Below are positions 6,140 to 13,594 of a stretch of DNA of 44,649 nt, one piece after another. This DNA comes from a virus: positions 1 to 44,649 of IMG/VR virus record IMGVR_UViG_3300015245_000283. The stretch is one strand, 5' to 3'. Below the pieces are notes generated by a model. That model saw only the letters and a program-made list of their open reading frames with translations, did not search any database and had not been told where the DNA came from. A program made the position numbers and the translations under genes. The stretch's first letter is position 1, and every line of letters starts with the position of its first letter.

Positions 6140-6331
6140 ATGGATCATTTTCGAGACCTGAGTAGGGCTATTGCATTGGGCGATTGTCTTGCGGCGGCGG
6201 AAATTCTCGACCTTATCGTGCGCGACGAAGTGTTGAGCGGCTTGGATGATGGCGCATCCGCGCGGGCCGGAGAGGAGATCGAGCTTGGCCGCTCCGATGC
6301 AGCGATCATTCGGCGGCGCAAGGCTGCGTGA
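6140..6331 (+). CDS. hypothetical protein, 63 aa
   Basis: Starts at ATG 6140 with GAAAGGAAA upstream, just after the clamp gene. Helical and acidic (AAAEILDLIVRDEVLSGLDDG) with a basic C-terminus. Overlaps the next start (GTGA). Function unknown. Confidence 0.6.
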   Translation: MDHFRDLSRAIALGDCLAAAEILDLIVRDEVLSGLDDGASARAGEEIELGRSDAAIIRRRKAA

Positions 6332-6573
6332 CCTATTGCCCATCGCCATGGCGAGCGGTGAATAATGGCTCTTCAAAGCGCCGTTGGTTCGTCGTTCGCG
6401 ATCAAGGCCGTCATGGCGGCCCCATGGATATCGCGAGCGATTCGCGCGGATATTATAGGCGGTTCGCCAGCATGGCCGCGGCAACGGCCGTTGCCGATAA
6501 ATTGAATGCGGGGACATGGCGCCAACCCAACAGCGCATTGTCGATTATCTCGATGGAGCGCCATCCTGGGTAG
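6328..6573 (+). CDS. hypothetical protein, 81 aa
   Basis: GTG start overlapping the upstream stop. It has the layout of a common small phage protein: an N-terminal strand (PWRAVNNG, RRWFVVRDQ), an R-x-F/Y segment (YYRRFAS) and the helix MAAATAVADKLNAG. Function unknown. Its last 58 bases overlap the next gene in another frame. Confidence 0.6.
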   Translation: MTYCPSPWRAVNNGSSKRRWFVVRDQGRHGGPMDIASDSRGYYRRFASMAAATAVADKLNAGTWRQPNSALSIISMERHPG

Positions 6574-6746
6574 GTGGATACGAGCTACGTGACAATTGCT
6601 GCCCGAGTGCTGGCGTAAAAGCCGTGCATGTCCAGATCCACAAGATTCGGCACGACGGTTTCAGCACGATCGAAACGAAGCGTGGCCTATACGGCTGCTA
6701 CCGCATGAAAAGGCCCGGCATCCCCATTGAGAGGGCCGGGCCTTGA
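6516..6746 (+). CDS. winged-helix DNA-binding protein, 76 aa
   Basis: Looks like a small winged helix: QRIVDYLDGAPSWVGGYELRD (helix), SAGVKAVHVQIHKIRHDGF (recognition helix) and a wing STIETKRGLYGCYRM. This is the OmpR-type effector fold as a stand-alone domain, so a phage transcription factor is likely. The last codons form the 5' arm and loop of a hairpin whose 3' arm contains the stop region. Confidence 0.6.
   Translation: MAPTQQRIVDYLDGAPSWVGGYELRDNCCPSAGVKAVHVQIHKIRHDGFSTIETKRGLYGCYRMKRPGIPIERAGP
6710..6744 (+). terminator. terminator-like hairpin at the end of the winged-helix gene
   Basis: Perfect 10-bp inverted repeat AAGGCCCGGC/GCCGGGCCTT with a 15-base loop, overlapping the last codons of the preceding gene. 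Only two T bases end the stem, so termination may be partial or rho-assisted. Confidence 0.5.
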
Positions 6747-6769
6747 GCACCATAACCAGCGAGGAAACG

Positions 6770-6961
6770 ATGCCCACACACAACTATAAGCCAAAGCTCA
6801 CCGAAGAGCAACGGGGCGCGTTGATCGCCCTTCGCGATTGCGGAGTCGTCCGGGCATACGGCGATGCGCAGGCTTGCTATAATGAGCTCGTGCGCCTTGG
6901 GCTAGCCTCGGTTCTTGGGTATGATTATCGTCTCACTGATACCGGGAGGGCGGCGCTGTGA
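6770..6961 (+). CDS. hypothetical protein, 63 aa
   Basis: Start ATG 6770 chosen for GAGGAAA just upstream. Sequence LTEEQRGALIALRDCG ... ACYNELVRLGLASVLGYDYRLTDTGRAAL resembles a small winged-helix domain with the typical final 'YxLTxxGxxAL'. Overlaps the next GTG start. Possibly a regulator, unproven. Confidence 0.6.
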   Translation: MPTHNYKPKLTEEQRGALIALRDCGVVRAYGDAQACYNELVRLGLASVLGYDYRLTDTGRAAL

Positions 6962-7188
6962 CCCGCATCTACGGCCATAATTTGCGCGAGACCGAGGCTG
7001 ACATTCTCGATCTATGGGACGCGGGCCGGGGAAGCGTGGCTATCGCCGCGGCCTTAGATCTTCGCGAACGATATGTCCTTGATGTCCTCTCGCGCTTCGA
7101 AAGCCGGGATGACTGGCAGGACTCGGCAAGGTCAGGCTCTAGAAACCTCATCGCGGCAATCATTGCCAGCGGCGGAGCGTTCGCATGA
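6958..7188 (+). CDS. HTH-like small protein, 76 aa
   Basis: GTG start overlapping the upstream stop. The segment ADILDLWDAGRGSVAIAAALDLRERYVLDVL reads as a helix-turn-helix of the GcrA/sigma-region type often found in alphaproteobacterial phages. Overlaps the RusA start (ATGA). DNA binding is inferred. Confidence 0.55.
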   Translation: MTRIYGHNLRETEADILDLWDAGRGSVAIAAALDLRERYVLDVLSRFESRDDWQDSARSGSRNLIAAIIASGGAFA

Positions 7189-7529
7189 TCGAGCTCCCAT
7201 GGCCGGCGAAGGAACTGGCGCCGAATTTCCGATCGCGAACGCACTGGGCAAGGACACGGGCGCTCAAGAAGGCGCGCCAGGATGCGTTTTGGGCCACCAA
7301 GAGCGCCAAGGTATCTGTCGCCGCTGGTGACGTGCCGGTGATGCTGGCGGTCGAGTTCTATCCGCCTGACAATCGACGGCGGGACATCGACAACATGCAG
7401 GCTTCCTGCAAGGCATTTTACGATGGAATTGCCGATGCGCTTGGGGTGAATGATCATGCCTTTCGCTTTGCCGTTCCGATCGTCATGGCGCCCATCAAAA
7501 ACGGCAAGGTGGTTGTGACGATCGTGTGA
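7185..7529 (+). CDS. rusA: RusA-family Holliday junction resolvase
   Basis: 114 residues with the RusA core: FYPPDNRRRDIDNMQASCKAFYDGIADALGVND. The acidic residues D67, D69 and D90 correspond to the metal-binding aspartates of E. coli RusA. It would cleave recombination or replication junctions before packaging. It forms the distal partner of the NinB/annealing recombinase module on the other strand. Length is normal for the family. Confidence 0.88.
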   Translation: MIELPWPAKELAPNFRSRTHWARTRALKKARQDAFWATKSAKVSVAAGDVPVMLAVEFYPPDNRRRDIDNMQASCKAFYDGIADALGVNDHAFRFAVPIVMAPIKNGKVVVTIV

Positions 7530-7561
7530 CTTGCGCGGCCCATTTAACCCATATAGAGTTT

Positions 7562-7592
7562 GGGCTCGGCGTCGCGCAAACGACCCGAGCCC
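7562..7592 (+). terminator. hairpin after rusA
   Basis: Inverted repeat GGGCTCGG/CCGAGCCC with a 15-base loop in the 85-base gap after rusA. No T-run on either strand, so it may be a weak terminator or an mRNA-protecting stem. Confidence 0.4.
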
Positions 7593-7616
7593 ATGAACCC
7601 GGCAGGAGCCGCCGTG

Positions 7617-7805
7617 ATGTGTCTATGTACCGCCGCTGGCGATGAAGTGCAACCTTTCGGCGCCCTGCTAAAGCGGGCGATCGTCAATTTAATCGACCAA
7701 GCTGATGATCCGATGGAGCGAGAGGACCGCATTCAGACGGCCCTTGACGCTGGTTATATCACATATTCCGACAGCTACCGGATGCGTTGCGGGGATGATT
7801 TGTGA
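7617..7805 (+). CDS. hypothetical protein, 62 aa
   Basis: ATG 7617 lies 8 bases after AGGAG; GTG 7614 is an alternative. Contains two Cys near the start (MCLCTAAG), a central helix (GALLKRAIVNLIDQADDPMERED) and ends CGDDL. Function unknown. Confidence 0.55.
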   Translation: MCLCTAAGDEVQPFGALLKRAIVNLIDQADDPMEREDRIQTALDAGYITYSDSYRMRCGDDL

Positions 7806-7888
7806 CCAATTTGGTGCGCCTTTGGCACGATATGCCGTCCGATCCCAAGCGAGACCGCACTCCAGCCGAAATGGGGTGGGTGATATGA
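7802..7888 (+). CDS. candidate micro-gene, 28 aa
   Basis: GTG at 7802 overlaps the upstream stop, and the stop (ATATGA) overlaps the ATG of the replication gene, so it exactly bridges the two. The product (VTNLVRLWHDMPSDPKRDRT and 8 more residues) shows no family. It may serve only to couple translation. Confidence 0.35.
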   Translation: MTNLVRLWHDMPSDPKRDRTPAEMGWVI

Positions 7889-8334
7889 GTCGCTGGTTCC
7901 GCATGTATGGCGAGGCTCTTGATGATCCAAAGGTGCAGAAATTGCCTGCTGAGGACTTCCGCGGATGGTTCAATTTGCTGTGCCTCACGTCGCGCTGTGA
8001 TGGTAAATTACCCCCAATCGAAGATGTCGCTTTCGCGCTGCGTATGTCTCAAGACGGTGCCCGAACGCTCATCGAACGCCTCCGTAACGCTGGCCTTATC
8101 GACCGTTGCAGCGGTGGCGCTAACGGTGCCCACGACGCCCCGCACTCATGGGATAAAAGACAATATAAATCAGACACTTCTACGGACCGCGTGAAACGTT
8201 TCCGGAAACGTTTCAGTAACACCAATGTAACGTCCCCAGATACAGAGACAGATACAGAGACAGAAGTAAAAGAAGAAAGACCCCCCAACCATGAAAAAAC
8301 TACAGTCGTTTATATAGAGGGGCTGCGCACGTGA
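7885..8334 (+). CDS. replication initiator-like protein with embedded origin
   Basis: 149 residues. The N-terminal 75 residues form a winged-helix domain typical of phage replication-start proteins: MSRWFRMYGEALDDPKVQ, WFNLLCLTSRCDGKLPPIEDVAFALRMSQDGARTLIERLRNAGLID. The C-terminal half is polar and disordered because its DNA holds a 22-bp palindrome and repeats (8193-8280). As in lambda O, the origin would lie inside the initiator gene. A helicase and a primase gene follow with ATGA/GTGA-type overlaps. Confidence 0.65.
   Translation: MSRWFRMYGEALDDPKVQKLPAEDFRGWFNLLCLTSRCDGKLPPIEDVAFALRMSQDGARTLIERLRNAGLIDRCSGGANGAHDAPHSWDKRQYKSDTSTDRVKRFRKRFSNTNVTSPDTETDTETEVKEERPPNHEKTTVVYIEGLRT
8193..8280. 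other. candidate replication origin
   Basis: A perfect 22-bp palindrome at 8193-8214 made of two GAAACGTTTC decamers around CG, then two direct copies of AGATACAGAGAC (8238-8261) and a purine-rich, GC-poor tract to 8280. The surrounding DNA is GC-rich. Position inside an initiator-like gene, just before helicase and primase genes, supports an origin. Confidence 0.6.
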
Positions 8335-9788
8335 ATCGCGAACCGAGGGCACATCAAACCACCGCGATCGAAATGCTCCGCGATGCGTATCGGCGGAAAA
8401 AGCGCAGGCCGCTGCTCCAGATTGCTACTGGAGGGGGAAAGACGTTTGTCGCCGCGATGGTGGTCGAATCGGCCCGCCGGCGGGGCCATAGGGTGCTATT
8501 CATTGTCGATGCGATCTCACTCATCGACCAGACGGTTGAGGCGTTTTATGCGGAGGGCCTGAGCGGAATGGGCGTGATCCAGGCTGATCATCCGATGACC
8601 GATTGGTCGAAGCCGATCCAGATCGCCTCGGTTCAGACATTGCGCCGCCGCGGTATGCCGGAAGATATCCAGATCGTCGTGGTCGATGAGGCGCATTGTC
8701 AGGATGAATGGCTCAAGGCAATCATGGCAAGCGGGGAATGGGCAGATGTCCCGTTCATTGGTTTGAGCGCGACCCCTTGGAGCAAGGGGCTCGGTCATGT
8801 GTATGACGATCTCCTCATTCCAGTGACGATGCAGGAATTGATAGATCTTGGGCTATTGTCGCCCTTTCGCGTCTATGCTGCCGCCCATCCAGACCTCTCT
8901 GGCGTCAAGACGATCGCGGGCGATTATCACGAAGGCCAGTTGGCCGATGTCATGTCTGGCGGGGAACTGGTTGGGGATATCGTTTCTACATGGCGGCGGC
9001 TGGGGATGGGCTTGCCTACGGTCGCATTTTGCGTCGATCGAGCCCATGCCAAGAAAGTTCAGGCTCGTTTTGTCAATGCCGGGATTCCGTGGGGATATAT
9101 CGATGCCTATACCGATCGCGTGGAGCGAAAAGAGGTCCGGCGCCAACTCGACGCAGGCGAAATATGCGGGGTGGCAAATGTCGGATGCCTGACAAAGGGG
9201 GTTGATTGGGCGCTGGGATGCATCATCCTCGCCCGACCGACGAAATCGGAAATGCTGTTCGTCCAGATGGTGGGCAGGGGTCTCAGGATTAACGAAGGAA
9301 TTGGTGATTGCATCATCCTGGATCATGCTGACAACACGCTGCGCCATGGGTTCGTGACGGACATTCACCATCCCCAGTTGTGCATGGCGGTGAAGGGCGA
9401 TCGCGCCGCTCCCGAGCGCAAAGAAGCGCTACCGAAAGAATGCCCGTCCTGTTCGTTTGTGAAGCCACCAAAAGTGCGAGAATGTCCGGGATGCGGCTTC
9501 ATTCCAGAAGTGCGCTCGGATATCGACGAGCAGGAAGGCGAGCTACAGGAGGTCAAGCGTGTCAAATCAGACAAAAACGAAAAGCAGACATGGCACGCGC
9601 AATTGCGGTTTCTCGCACGGGAGCGTGGGTATAAATCTGGCTGGATTGCCAACACATACCGAGCGCGCTTCGGTGTTTGGCCTCGCGGCCTTGATGAGCA
9701 TCGGATGACAATGCCCAGTCCAGAGGTTCGAAACTACGTGCAAAGCCTGATGATCCGCCATGCGAAGAGCGTTCGGAAGGCGGCATGA
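8331..9788 (+). CDS. SF2 DEAD/DEAH-box helicase
   Basis: 485 residues with the superfamily 2 motifs in order: Q-like RAHQTTAI, Walker A ATGGGKT (32-38), DEAH (119-122), SAT (146-148), and motif VI QMVGRGLR. A C-terminal zinc-ribbon follows (CPSCSFVKPPKVRECPGCG). ATP-driven DNA unwinding in phage replication or recombination is the likely role. GTG start overlaps the initiator stop. A RecG/UvsW-like branch-migration function is possible and cannot be separated by eye. Confidence 0.85.
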   Translation: MNREPRAHQTTAIEMLRDAYRRKKRRPLLQIATGGGKTFVAAMVVESARRRGHRVLFIVDAISLIDQTVEAFYAEGLSGMGVIQADHPMTDWSKPIQIASVQTLRRRGMPEDIQIVVVDEAHCQDEWLKAIMASGEWADVPFIGLSATPWSKGLGHVYDDLLIPVTMQELIDLGLLSPFRVYAAAHPDLSGVKTIAGDYHEGQLADVMSGGELVGDIVSTWRRLGMGLPTVAFCVDRAHAKKVQARFVNAGIPWGYIDAYTDRVERKEVRRQLDAGEICGVANVGCLTKGVDWALGCIILARPTKSEMLFVQMVGRGLRINEGIGDCIILDHADNTLRHGFVTDIHHPQLCMAVKGDRAAPERKEALPKECPSCSFVKPPKVRECPGCGFIPEVRSDIDEQEGELQEVKRVKSDKNEKQTWHAQLRFLARERGYKSGWIANTYRARFGVWPRGLDEHRMTMPSPEVRNYVQSLMIRHAKSVRKAA

Positions 9789-10702
9789 GCGGGATGCAAC
9801 AAATCGGGGACCAATGCCGCAATCGCTGGCGTTCGATCCTTCCCATGATGGGAATCGCCCCACAATTCTTGACCGGAAAGCACGGGCCATGTCCCGTATG
9901 TGACGGGAAGGATCGCTTCAGGTTTGACGACAAGGACGGCAAAGGCACGTTTTTCTGCAATAATTGCGGAGCTGGCGATGGCCTGAAATTGCTGATGCTC
10001 AAGACTGGTCGAACGTTTCTGGAAATGACTCAGGCTATCCGTGCTCATCTCGGCGAAACTCAAGAGGCGCCAGGCACGCCAGCGGCCGACCTTGGCGCTG
10101 CACGACGCAGGGCTGGGGCATTGTGGCAAACAGGAGTGCCGATCTTCGGCGATGAAGCGGAGCAATATTTGATAGGCCGGGGGATTCGCGCGCCATACTC
10201 GCCCGCCCTCCGATTCTGCCGCTCCGCGCCAGTCACGGGCCATCCGAGTAAGCGCAACTTGCCAGCCATGCTGGCGCTTGTGATGGATGCTGACGGAAGG
10301 CCATGCAATGTGCATCGCACTTATCTGGAGAATGGCCAGAAAGCCCATATGCCATCGCCGCGCAAGATGATGTCTGGCACGGTGCCGGAAGGATCCGCAA
10401 TTCGCCTATTCGAACATTCCGGCGTTCTTGGCGTAGCGGAGGGTATCGAGACGGCGCTAAGGGTCGAAAGTAGATTCAAGATTCCGTGCTGGTCGCTGAT
10501 CGATGCCGAAAAGCTTCGGCGATTTGTTGTTCCTGAAGGCCTGCGCGAACTGCATATTTTCGGCGATAACGATCTCAATTTCGTGGGGCAGTCCGCAGCA
10601 TACGATCTTGGCCGCCGGGCGAAGGGAATGAAAGATGGCCCTGAAATTGTGCTGGTGAATATCCCGATCGCATCCGGTACGGATTGGGCTGACCCGTCTT
10701 GA
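9785..10702 (+). CDS. DNA primase with zinc finger and TOPRIM domain
   Basis: 305 residues. Zinc-binding domain C36PVC39 ... F-x-C58NNC61 near the N-terminus, then a TOPRIM-type catalytic domain with GVAEGIETAL (around residue 220) and the metal-binding LHIFGDND. This is the DUF7146/TOPRIM primase type found in many phages and mobile elements. It would synthesise RNA primers for host polymerase. No helicase domain is fused to it; the separate gene upstream supplies one. Confidence 0.85.
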   Translation: MSGMQQIGDQCRNRWRSILPMMGIAPQFLTGKHGPCPVCDGKDRFRFDDKDGKGTFFCNNCGAGDGLKLLMLKTGRTFLEMTQAIRAHLGETQEAPGTPAADLGAARRRAGALWQTGVPIFGDEAEQYLIGRGIRAPYSPALRFCRSAPVTGHPSKRNLPAMLALVMDADGRPCNVHRTYLENGQKAHMPSPRKMMSGTVPEGSAIRLFEHSGVLGVAEGIETALRVESRFKIPCWSLIDAEKLRRFVVPEGLRELHIFGDNDLNFVGQSAAYDLGRRAKGMKDGPEIVLVNIPIASGTDWADPS

Positions 10703-10730
10703 CATCCACAACCAAGAACAGGACCGTGAA

Positions 10731-10832
10731 ATGAGAAAACTCCTCCTCTCCCCAGCCGCTGGCATGGCCTCGGTATTCGTCGCGGCCCTTGCGATTTGGT
10801 CCGCGATCGCCGCATTGTGCTGGTCGCTATGA
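10731..10832 (+). CDS. small membrane peptide, 33 aa
   Basis: MRKLLLSPAAGMASVFVAAL then IWSAIAALCWSL: one predicted membrane helix after a short basic start. ACCGTGAA upstream is a weak ribosome site. Its stop overlaps the next ATG (ATGA), which supports translation. Function unknown. Confidence 0.5.
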   Translation: MRKLLLSPAAGMASVFVAALAIWSAIAALCWSL

Positions 10833-10981
10833 GACCAACCCCACAGCTCGACCGCTTCGCCGAAGCGCTGTCGCAAACCGGATGCGCCCGCACCGCTGCG
10901 GCACGGATGGGTCGGGGCCCCACCTATGGCAACGCAATGCTTCAGACGTTGCGCAAGGCGATGGGGCCGCAGGCGCGATGA
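10829..10981 (+). CDS. small HTH-like protein, 50 aa
   Basis: ATGA overlap with the membrane peptide. The segment FAEALSQTGCARTAAARMGRGPTYGNAMLQTLRKAMG follows the pattern of small Fis/HTH-like phage proteins (helix, 'xxAAxxMG', recognition helix). DNA binding is plausible. Confidence 0.6.
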   Translation: MRPTPQLDRFAEALSQTGCARTAAARMGRGPTYGNAMLQTLRKAMGPQAR

Positions 10982-11490
10982 AGGGTTTCAATCCGGTCAA
11001 GGGAGCGGCCAAAGCGCAGGCGGCGGTCAAGGCGGCGATCTTGCGCGACCGTGGGCGCCCGAAGCTTCGCCTTGTGCCGAGCGTGCCAGCGCCTCGCAAG
11101 GATCGCATCCGACCCGCAGCCAAGCCATCGCCCCGGATCAAATGGGCATGTCGTCCGAAAGGTCGCAACCATCAGGGCGAGCAAGGATCCAAGTCAACAG
11201 TGCTATTTCGCCCCATGTATCCCGAGGAAGCGGTTCTTCGCCGAATCGTGCTGGCCGACACCCAAGGCCGCATGTGTGCGCTATGCGCTGGCCATGTACC
11301 TGCGGACGAGAAGGGCAGCTTGGATCACGTCGTGCCGCTCTACCTCGGTGGCTGGGATGAGTTCGGCAATTACCTGTTCGCCCACCGTGATTGCAACATC
11401 GCGAAAGCCAATGACGAACCGACCGGCTGCGAGCTCGTGTGGCTGTTCGCGGTGAATGCCCGCCTCGGCGTCTTTCCGGTGCAGTGGTGA
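10978..11490 (+). CDS. HNH endonuclease
   Basis: 170 residues: a basic, disordered N-terminal half of about 75 residues, then an HNH domain: C100xxC103, LDHVVPLYLGG (D116-H117), and H136xxC139-N140. Start at 10978 selected because ATGA overlaps the upstream stop. HNH proteins near terminase often assist DNA packaging; here it ends the replication block, so repair or homing are also possible. Confidence 0.8.
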   Translation: MKGFNPVKGAAKAQAAVKAAILRDRGRPKLRLVPSVPAPRKDRIRPAAKPSPRIKWACRPKGRNHQGEQGSKSTVLFRPMYPEEAVLRRIVLADTQGRMCALCAGHVPADEKGSLDHVVPLYLGGWDEFGNYLFAHRDCNIAKANDEPTGCELVWLFAVNARLGVFPVQW

Positions 11491-11633
11491 CGTGGCAGCG
11501 GATGTTCGACAGGTTCGACGCACTGTCCCGGACGCGCGCCCTGACCGAGCAGGAAAGCCGGTATCTTGAACTGGCGATATGGAAACTGGACCGCGCCGCT
11601 GAGAGGCGAGCGAGGCGACTATCGCGCTTGTAA
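11487..11633 (+). CDS. hypothetical protein, 48 aa
   Basis: GTG start overlapping the HNH stop. Strongly helical and charged (FDALSRTRALTEQESRYLELAIWKLDRAAERRARRL). Function unknown. Confidence 0.5.
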   Translation: MTWQRMFDRFDALSRTRALTEQESRYLELAIWKLDRAAERRARRLSRL

Positions 11634-11656
11634 CTGCTAATCAGTCGTTATATAAC
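11628..11656 (+). promoter_or_regulatory. rightward promoter, probable start of the late region
   Basis: -35 TTGTAA (11628-11633), 17-base spacer, -10 TATAAC (11651-11656; five of six consensus bases). It is located in the only gap between the replication block and the genes leading to terminase; the next ATG is 14 bases further on. Best sigma70-type match I found on the plus strand. Confidence 0.6.
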
Positions 11657-11669
11657 GGGCTTCAGGACA

Positions 11670-11810
11670 ATGGTTATATATTCGAAAGACGATGAGGATT
11701 TGAAGCGCGCCGCCGAGCTTGTGGCGGAGGGTCGGGCTTTGCGCCAGCGCGTTCTGGCCCGGCGTCGCCAGCGTACCTGGCGCATTAGACATGGGAAGGC
11801 CGTAGCATGA
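11670..11810 (+). CDS. hypothetical basic helical protein, 46 aa
   Basis: First gene after the promoter at 11628-11656. The product (MVIYSKDDEDLKRAAELVAE, then RALRQRVLARRRQR) is a single amphipathic helix with a basic tail. Stop overlaps the next ATG. Function unknown. Confidence 0.5.
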   Translation: MVIYSKDDEDLKRAAELVAEGRALRQRVLARRRQRTWRIRHGKAVA

Positions 11811-11974
11811 TCGCTCGCATACTCGCCCACTTCACCAACCGCAGCCGGATCAAGACGGCGCAGGCCGAACTGGCCCGGATCGTGACAGAGCGCGCGAACA
11901 GCCACGAGATCCACGAATACCGGATGCGCCGTGCCGCGGCCAAGCTTGGACATGCGCGGAGGCGGGCAGCATGA
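11807..11974 (+). CDS. hypothetical basic helical protein, 55 aa
   Basis: ATGA overlap on both sides. Sequence runs IKTAQAELARIVTERANSHEIHEYRM and a basic end; predicted coiled coil. No family recognised. Confidence 0.5.
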   Translation: MIARILAHFTNRSRIKTAQAELARIVTERANSHEIHEYRMRRAAAKLGHARRRAA

Positions 11975-12291
11975 GTCGGAATGGATCAGGCCGGACCGCC
12001 AGTAAGACGCTACTGCCGCCCAACGGGGGCTGGATCAATGTTGGCGATTTCTGGAATGATCCGAGACGCTGGGACAGCATCGATGATCCGCACAAGACAT
12101 GCTTTTGGATGATGCGCCGACCGGATGTGATCGACGTGAGGCGCAGCGAGATCACCAGCGTTCCCAGGCGGATGGGCACGCCTTACAGTGACATCATGGG
12201 CAATGCGACTGGGTCATTGATCCCGCATACATCGACCTCTCAGCAAGCGGGTCTGGCGAACTTCCTCAACGTGGGAGGGCCGATCTGGTGA
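11971..12291 (+). CDS. hypothetical protein, 106 aa
   Basis: Starts at ATG 11971 in an ATGA overlap. Contains several Trp (WINVGDFWNDPRRWDS, CFWMMRRPDVIDVRRSEI) and a C-terminal Ser/Thr-rich part. No family recognised. Confidence 0.55.
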   Translation: MSRNGSGRTASKTLLPPNGGWINVGDFWNDPRRWDSIDDPHKTCFWMMRRPDVIDVRRSEITSVPRRMGTPYSDIMGNATGSLIPHTSTSQQAGLANFLNVGGPIW

Positions 12292-12334
12292 TCGCCGCCT
12301 TGCCATTTTGCCTTCGCAGGAAAGGATTATAACG

Positions 12335-12598
12335 ATGGCTGGTAGCCTTGCACATATCACCGATACCGATGGCAGCTTTAAGGAAGCAGATATCGAGAAC
12401 ATGGGCGATGCGCTCGAATCGCTCGAAGAGTGCCACCGGATTATCGCTTTCCTCCTGCCCTTCGCTGGGCGCGGCATGGACAATTGCGATGCCACCGGCG
12501 CGCTCGCGGAAGCGCTTCACCAGCTTCGTCTTCCTCCGTCCCCGACGCCTATGCTCTACGACGAGGAAATCCAATATGATCGGGATGGGCCGCGATGA
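12335..12598 (+). CDS. hypothetical protein, 87 aa
   Basis: ATG 12335 preceded by GGAAAGGA. Acidic, helical (ADIENMGDALESLEECHRIIAFLLPF). TGATG overlap with the next gene. No family recognised. Confidence 0.55.
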   Translation: MAGSLAHITDTDGSFKEADIENMGDALESLEECHRIIAFLLPFAGRGMDNCDATGALAEALHQLRLPPSPTPMLYDEEIQYDRDGPR

Positions 12599-12681
12599 TC
12601 ACCATCCTGCTCAACGCCTTCATGCGAGGGTTCGGATGGACGAACGGCAAACTGCTCGCACGGTGGATGTGGAGGAAGTGA
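12595..12681 (+). CDS. micro-protein, 28 aa, hydrophobic
   Basis: Short gene (MITILLNAFMRGFGWTNGKL and a Trp/Arg end) exactly bridging its neighbours: ATG overlaps the upstream TGA and its TGA overlaps the next ATG. A hydrophobic start with a basic tail suggests membrane association. Support is positional. Confidence 0.4.
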   Translation: MITILLNAFMRGFGWTNGKLLARWMWRK

Positions 12682-12983
12682 TGAACAGGCTTTGGTGGTT
12701 TTTGCGCAGGGTGCGAACGGTGAGCCACAGCGTCATCATTGGCGAATACTCGGCGATGGAATGTGCGAACATCAAGAACGTGGTCCTTATCGGTCCGGGC
12801 CTTAAGGCTGGCCAGAGTGGCAGTATCCGCATCGGATCGGGATCCATGTTTCTGGAGATTCGCCCCGGCAATTCGGTCGAGCTATGCGGCGGGGCGCCTG
12901 ACCAGGTTATCGAAGCAGTCCGCATTGGCATGAATCATGCGCTTGAGCTATTGAGGCGCACCACAAGTATGGAGCAAGGATAA
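12681..12983 (+). CDS. hypothetical protein, 100 aa
   Basis: Start ATG 12681 with GGAGGAAG upstream. Beta-rich middle (SVIIGEYSAMECANIKNVVLIGPG, GSIRIGSGSMFLEIRPGNSVEL) suggests a small beta-sandwich or helix-like repeat; a C-terminal helix follows. Function unknown. Confidence 0.6.
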   Translation: MNRLWWFLRRVRTVSHSVIIGEYSAMECANIKNVVLIGPGLKAGQSGSIRIGSGSMFLEIRPGNSVELCGGAPDQVIEAVRIGMNHALELLRRTTSMEQG

Positions 12984-13195
12984 TGTCAACCGAATCCCAA
13001 AACGCCGCTGTCGCTGGTTTTGAGCCGAATGCGCGAGACTGCCATCTGGATAGCCTTGCCGACGCAGCGATCGTATCGCTGGCCATTAGCATGCGGCGCA
13101 TCGCCGATTGCCTAGCTGGAGAGGGCGGTAATTTCAACATCGGCGCTGCGCTTGCAATGATCGCGACACCTCTCGACACACCGTCTGAAATGTGA
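12983..13195 (+). CDS. hypothetical protein, 70 aa
   Basis: TAATG overlap with the upstream stop. A central helix (LADAAIVSLAISMRRIADCLAG) is flanked by polar ends. No family recognised. Confidence 0.5.
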   Translation: MSTESQNAAVAGFEPNARDCHLDSLADAAIVSLAISMRRIADCLAGEGGNFNIGAALAMIATPLDTPSEM

Positions 13196-13209
13196 CAAAC
13201 GATTGAGAT

Positions 13210-13587
13210 ATGCCAGTAGATCGCGCCATCATGGAATATGCGGAAGGACTGGCCGCCGCTTCGGGATATTTGCTCCGATGGGACAAGGGGCACCTCACGG
13301 CGGCGATTGCGGTTGGTAGCGAAACTTTGGGCTTAGGTTTTTCTCACGACGACGAGCTTGACGACGAGGCGCTGAAGCGCAAGATTGATCTCTTGGATCG
13401 GGCGATGAGGTCCCCCACATTTTCTCGGAAGGATAACACAATGCCCGCAGCGACGATCAACGGCCAGAAGACCAAGCCGATGCCGGCGAGCATCGTCAAC
13501 GCGATGAACCGCGGCGTTCCGAAGACCACGGCGATGGCCAAGGGGCCGAAGCCTGTGTCCACGGTCTGGATGAGCAAGGGGCGATAA
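13210..13587 (+). CDS. hypothetical protein, 125 aa, possible two-start gene
   Basis: One open frame with two distinct parts. Residues 1-77 form an acidic alpha/beta segment (GYLLRWDKGHLTAAIAVGSETLGLGF, DDELDDEALKRKIDLLDRAM). Residues 78-125 are basic and Pro/Lys-rich and begin with an ATG at 13441 preceded by GGAAGGA, 7-8 bases away. The second part could therefore also be made alone. Function unknown; terminase follows. Confidence 0.5.
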   Translation: MPVDRAIMEYAEGLAAASGYLLRWDKGHLTAAIAVGSETLGLGFSHDDELDDEALKRKIDLLDRAMRSPTFSRKDNTMPAATINGQKTKPMPASIVNAMNRGVPKTTAMAKGPKPVSTVWMSKGR

Positions 13588-13594
13588 ATACGAT

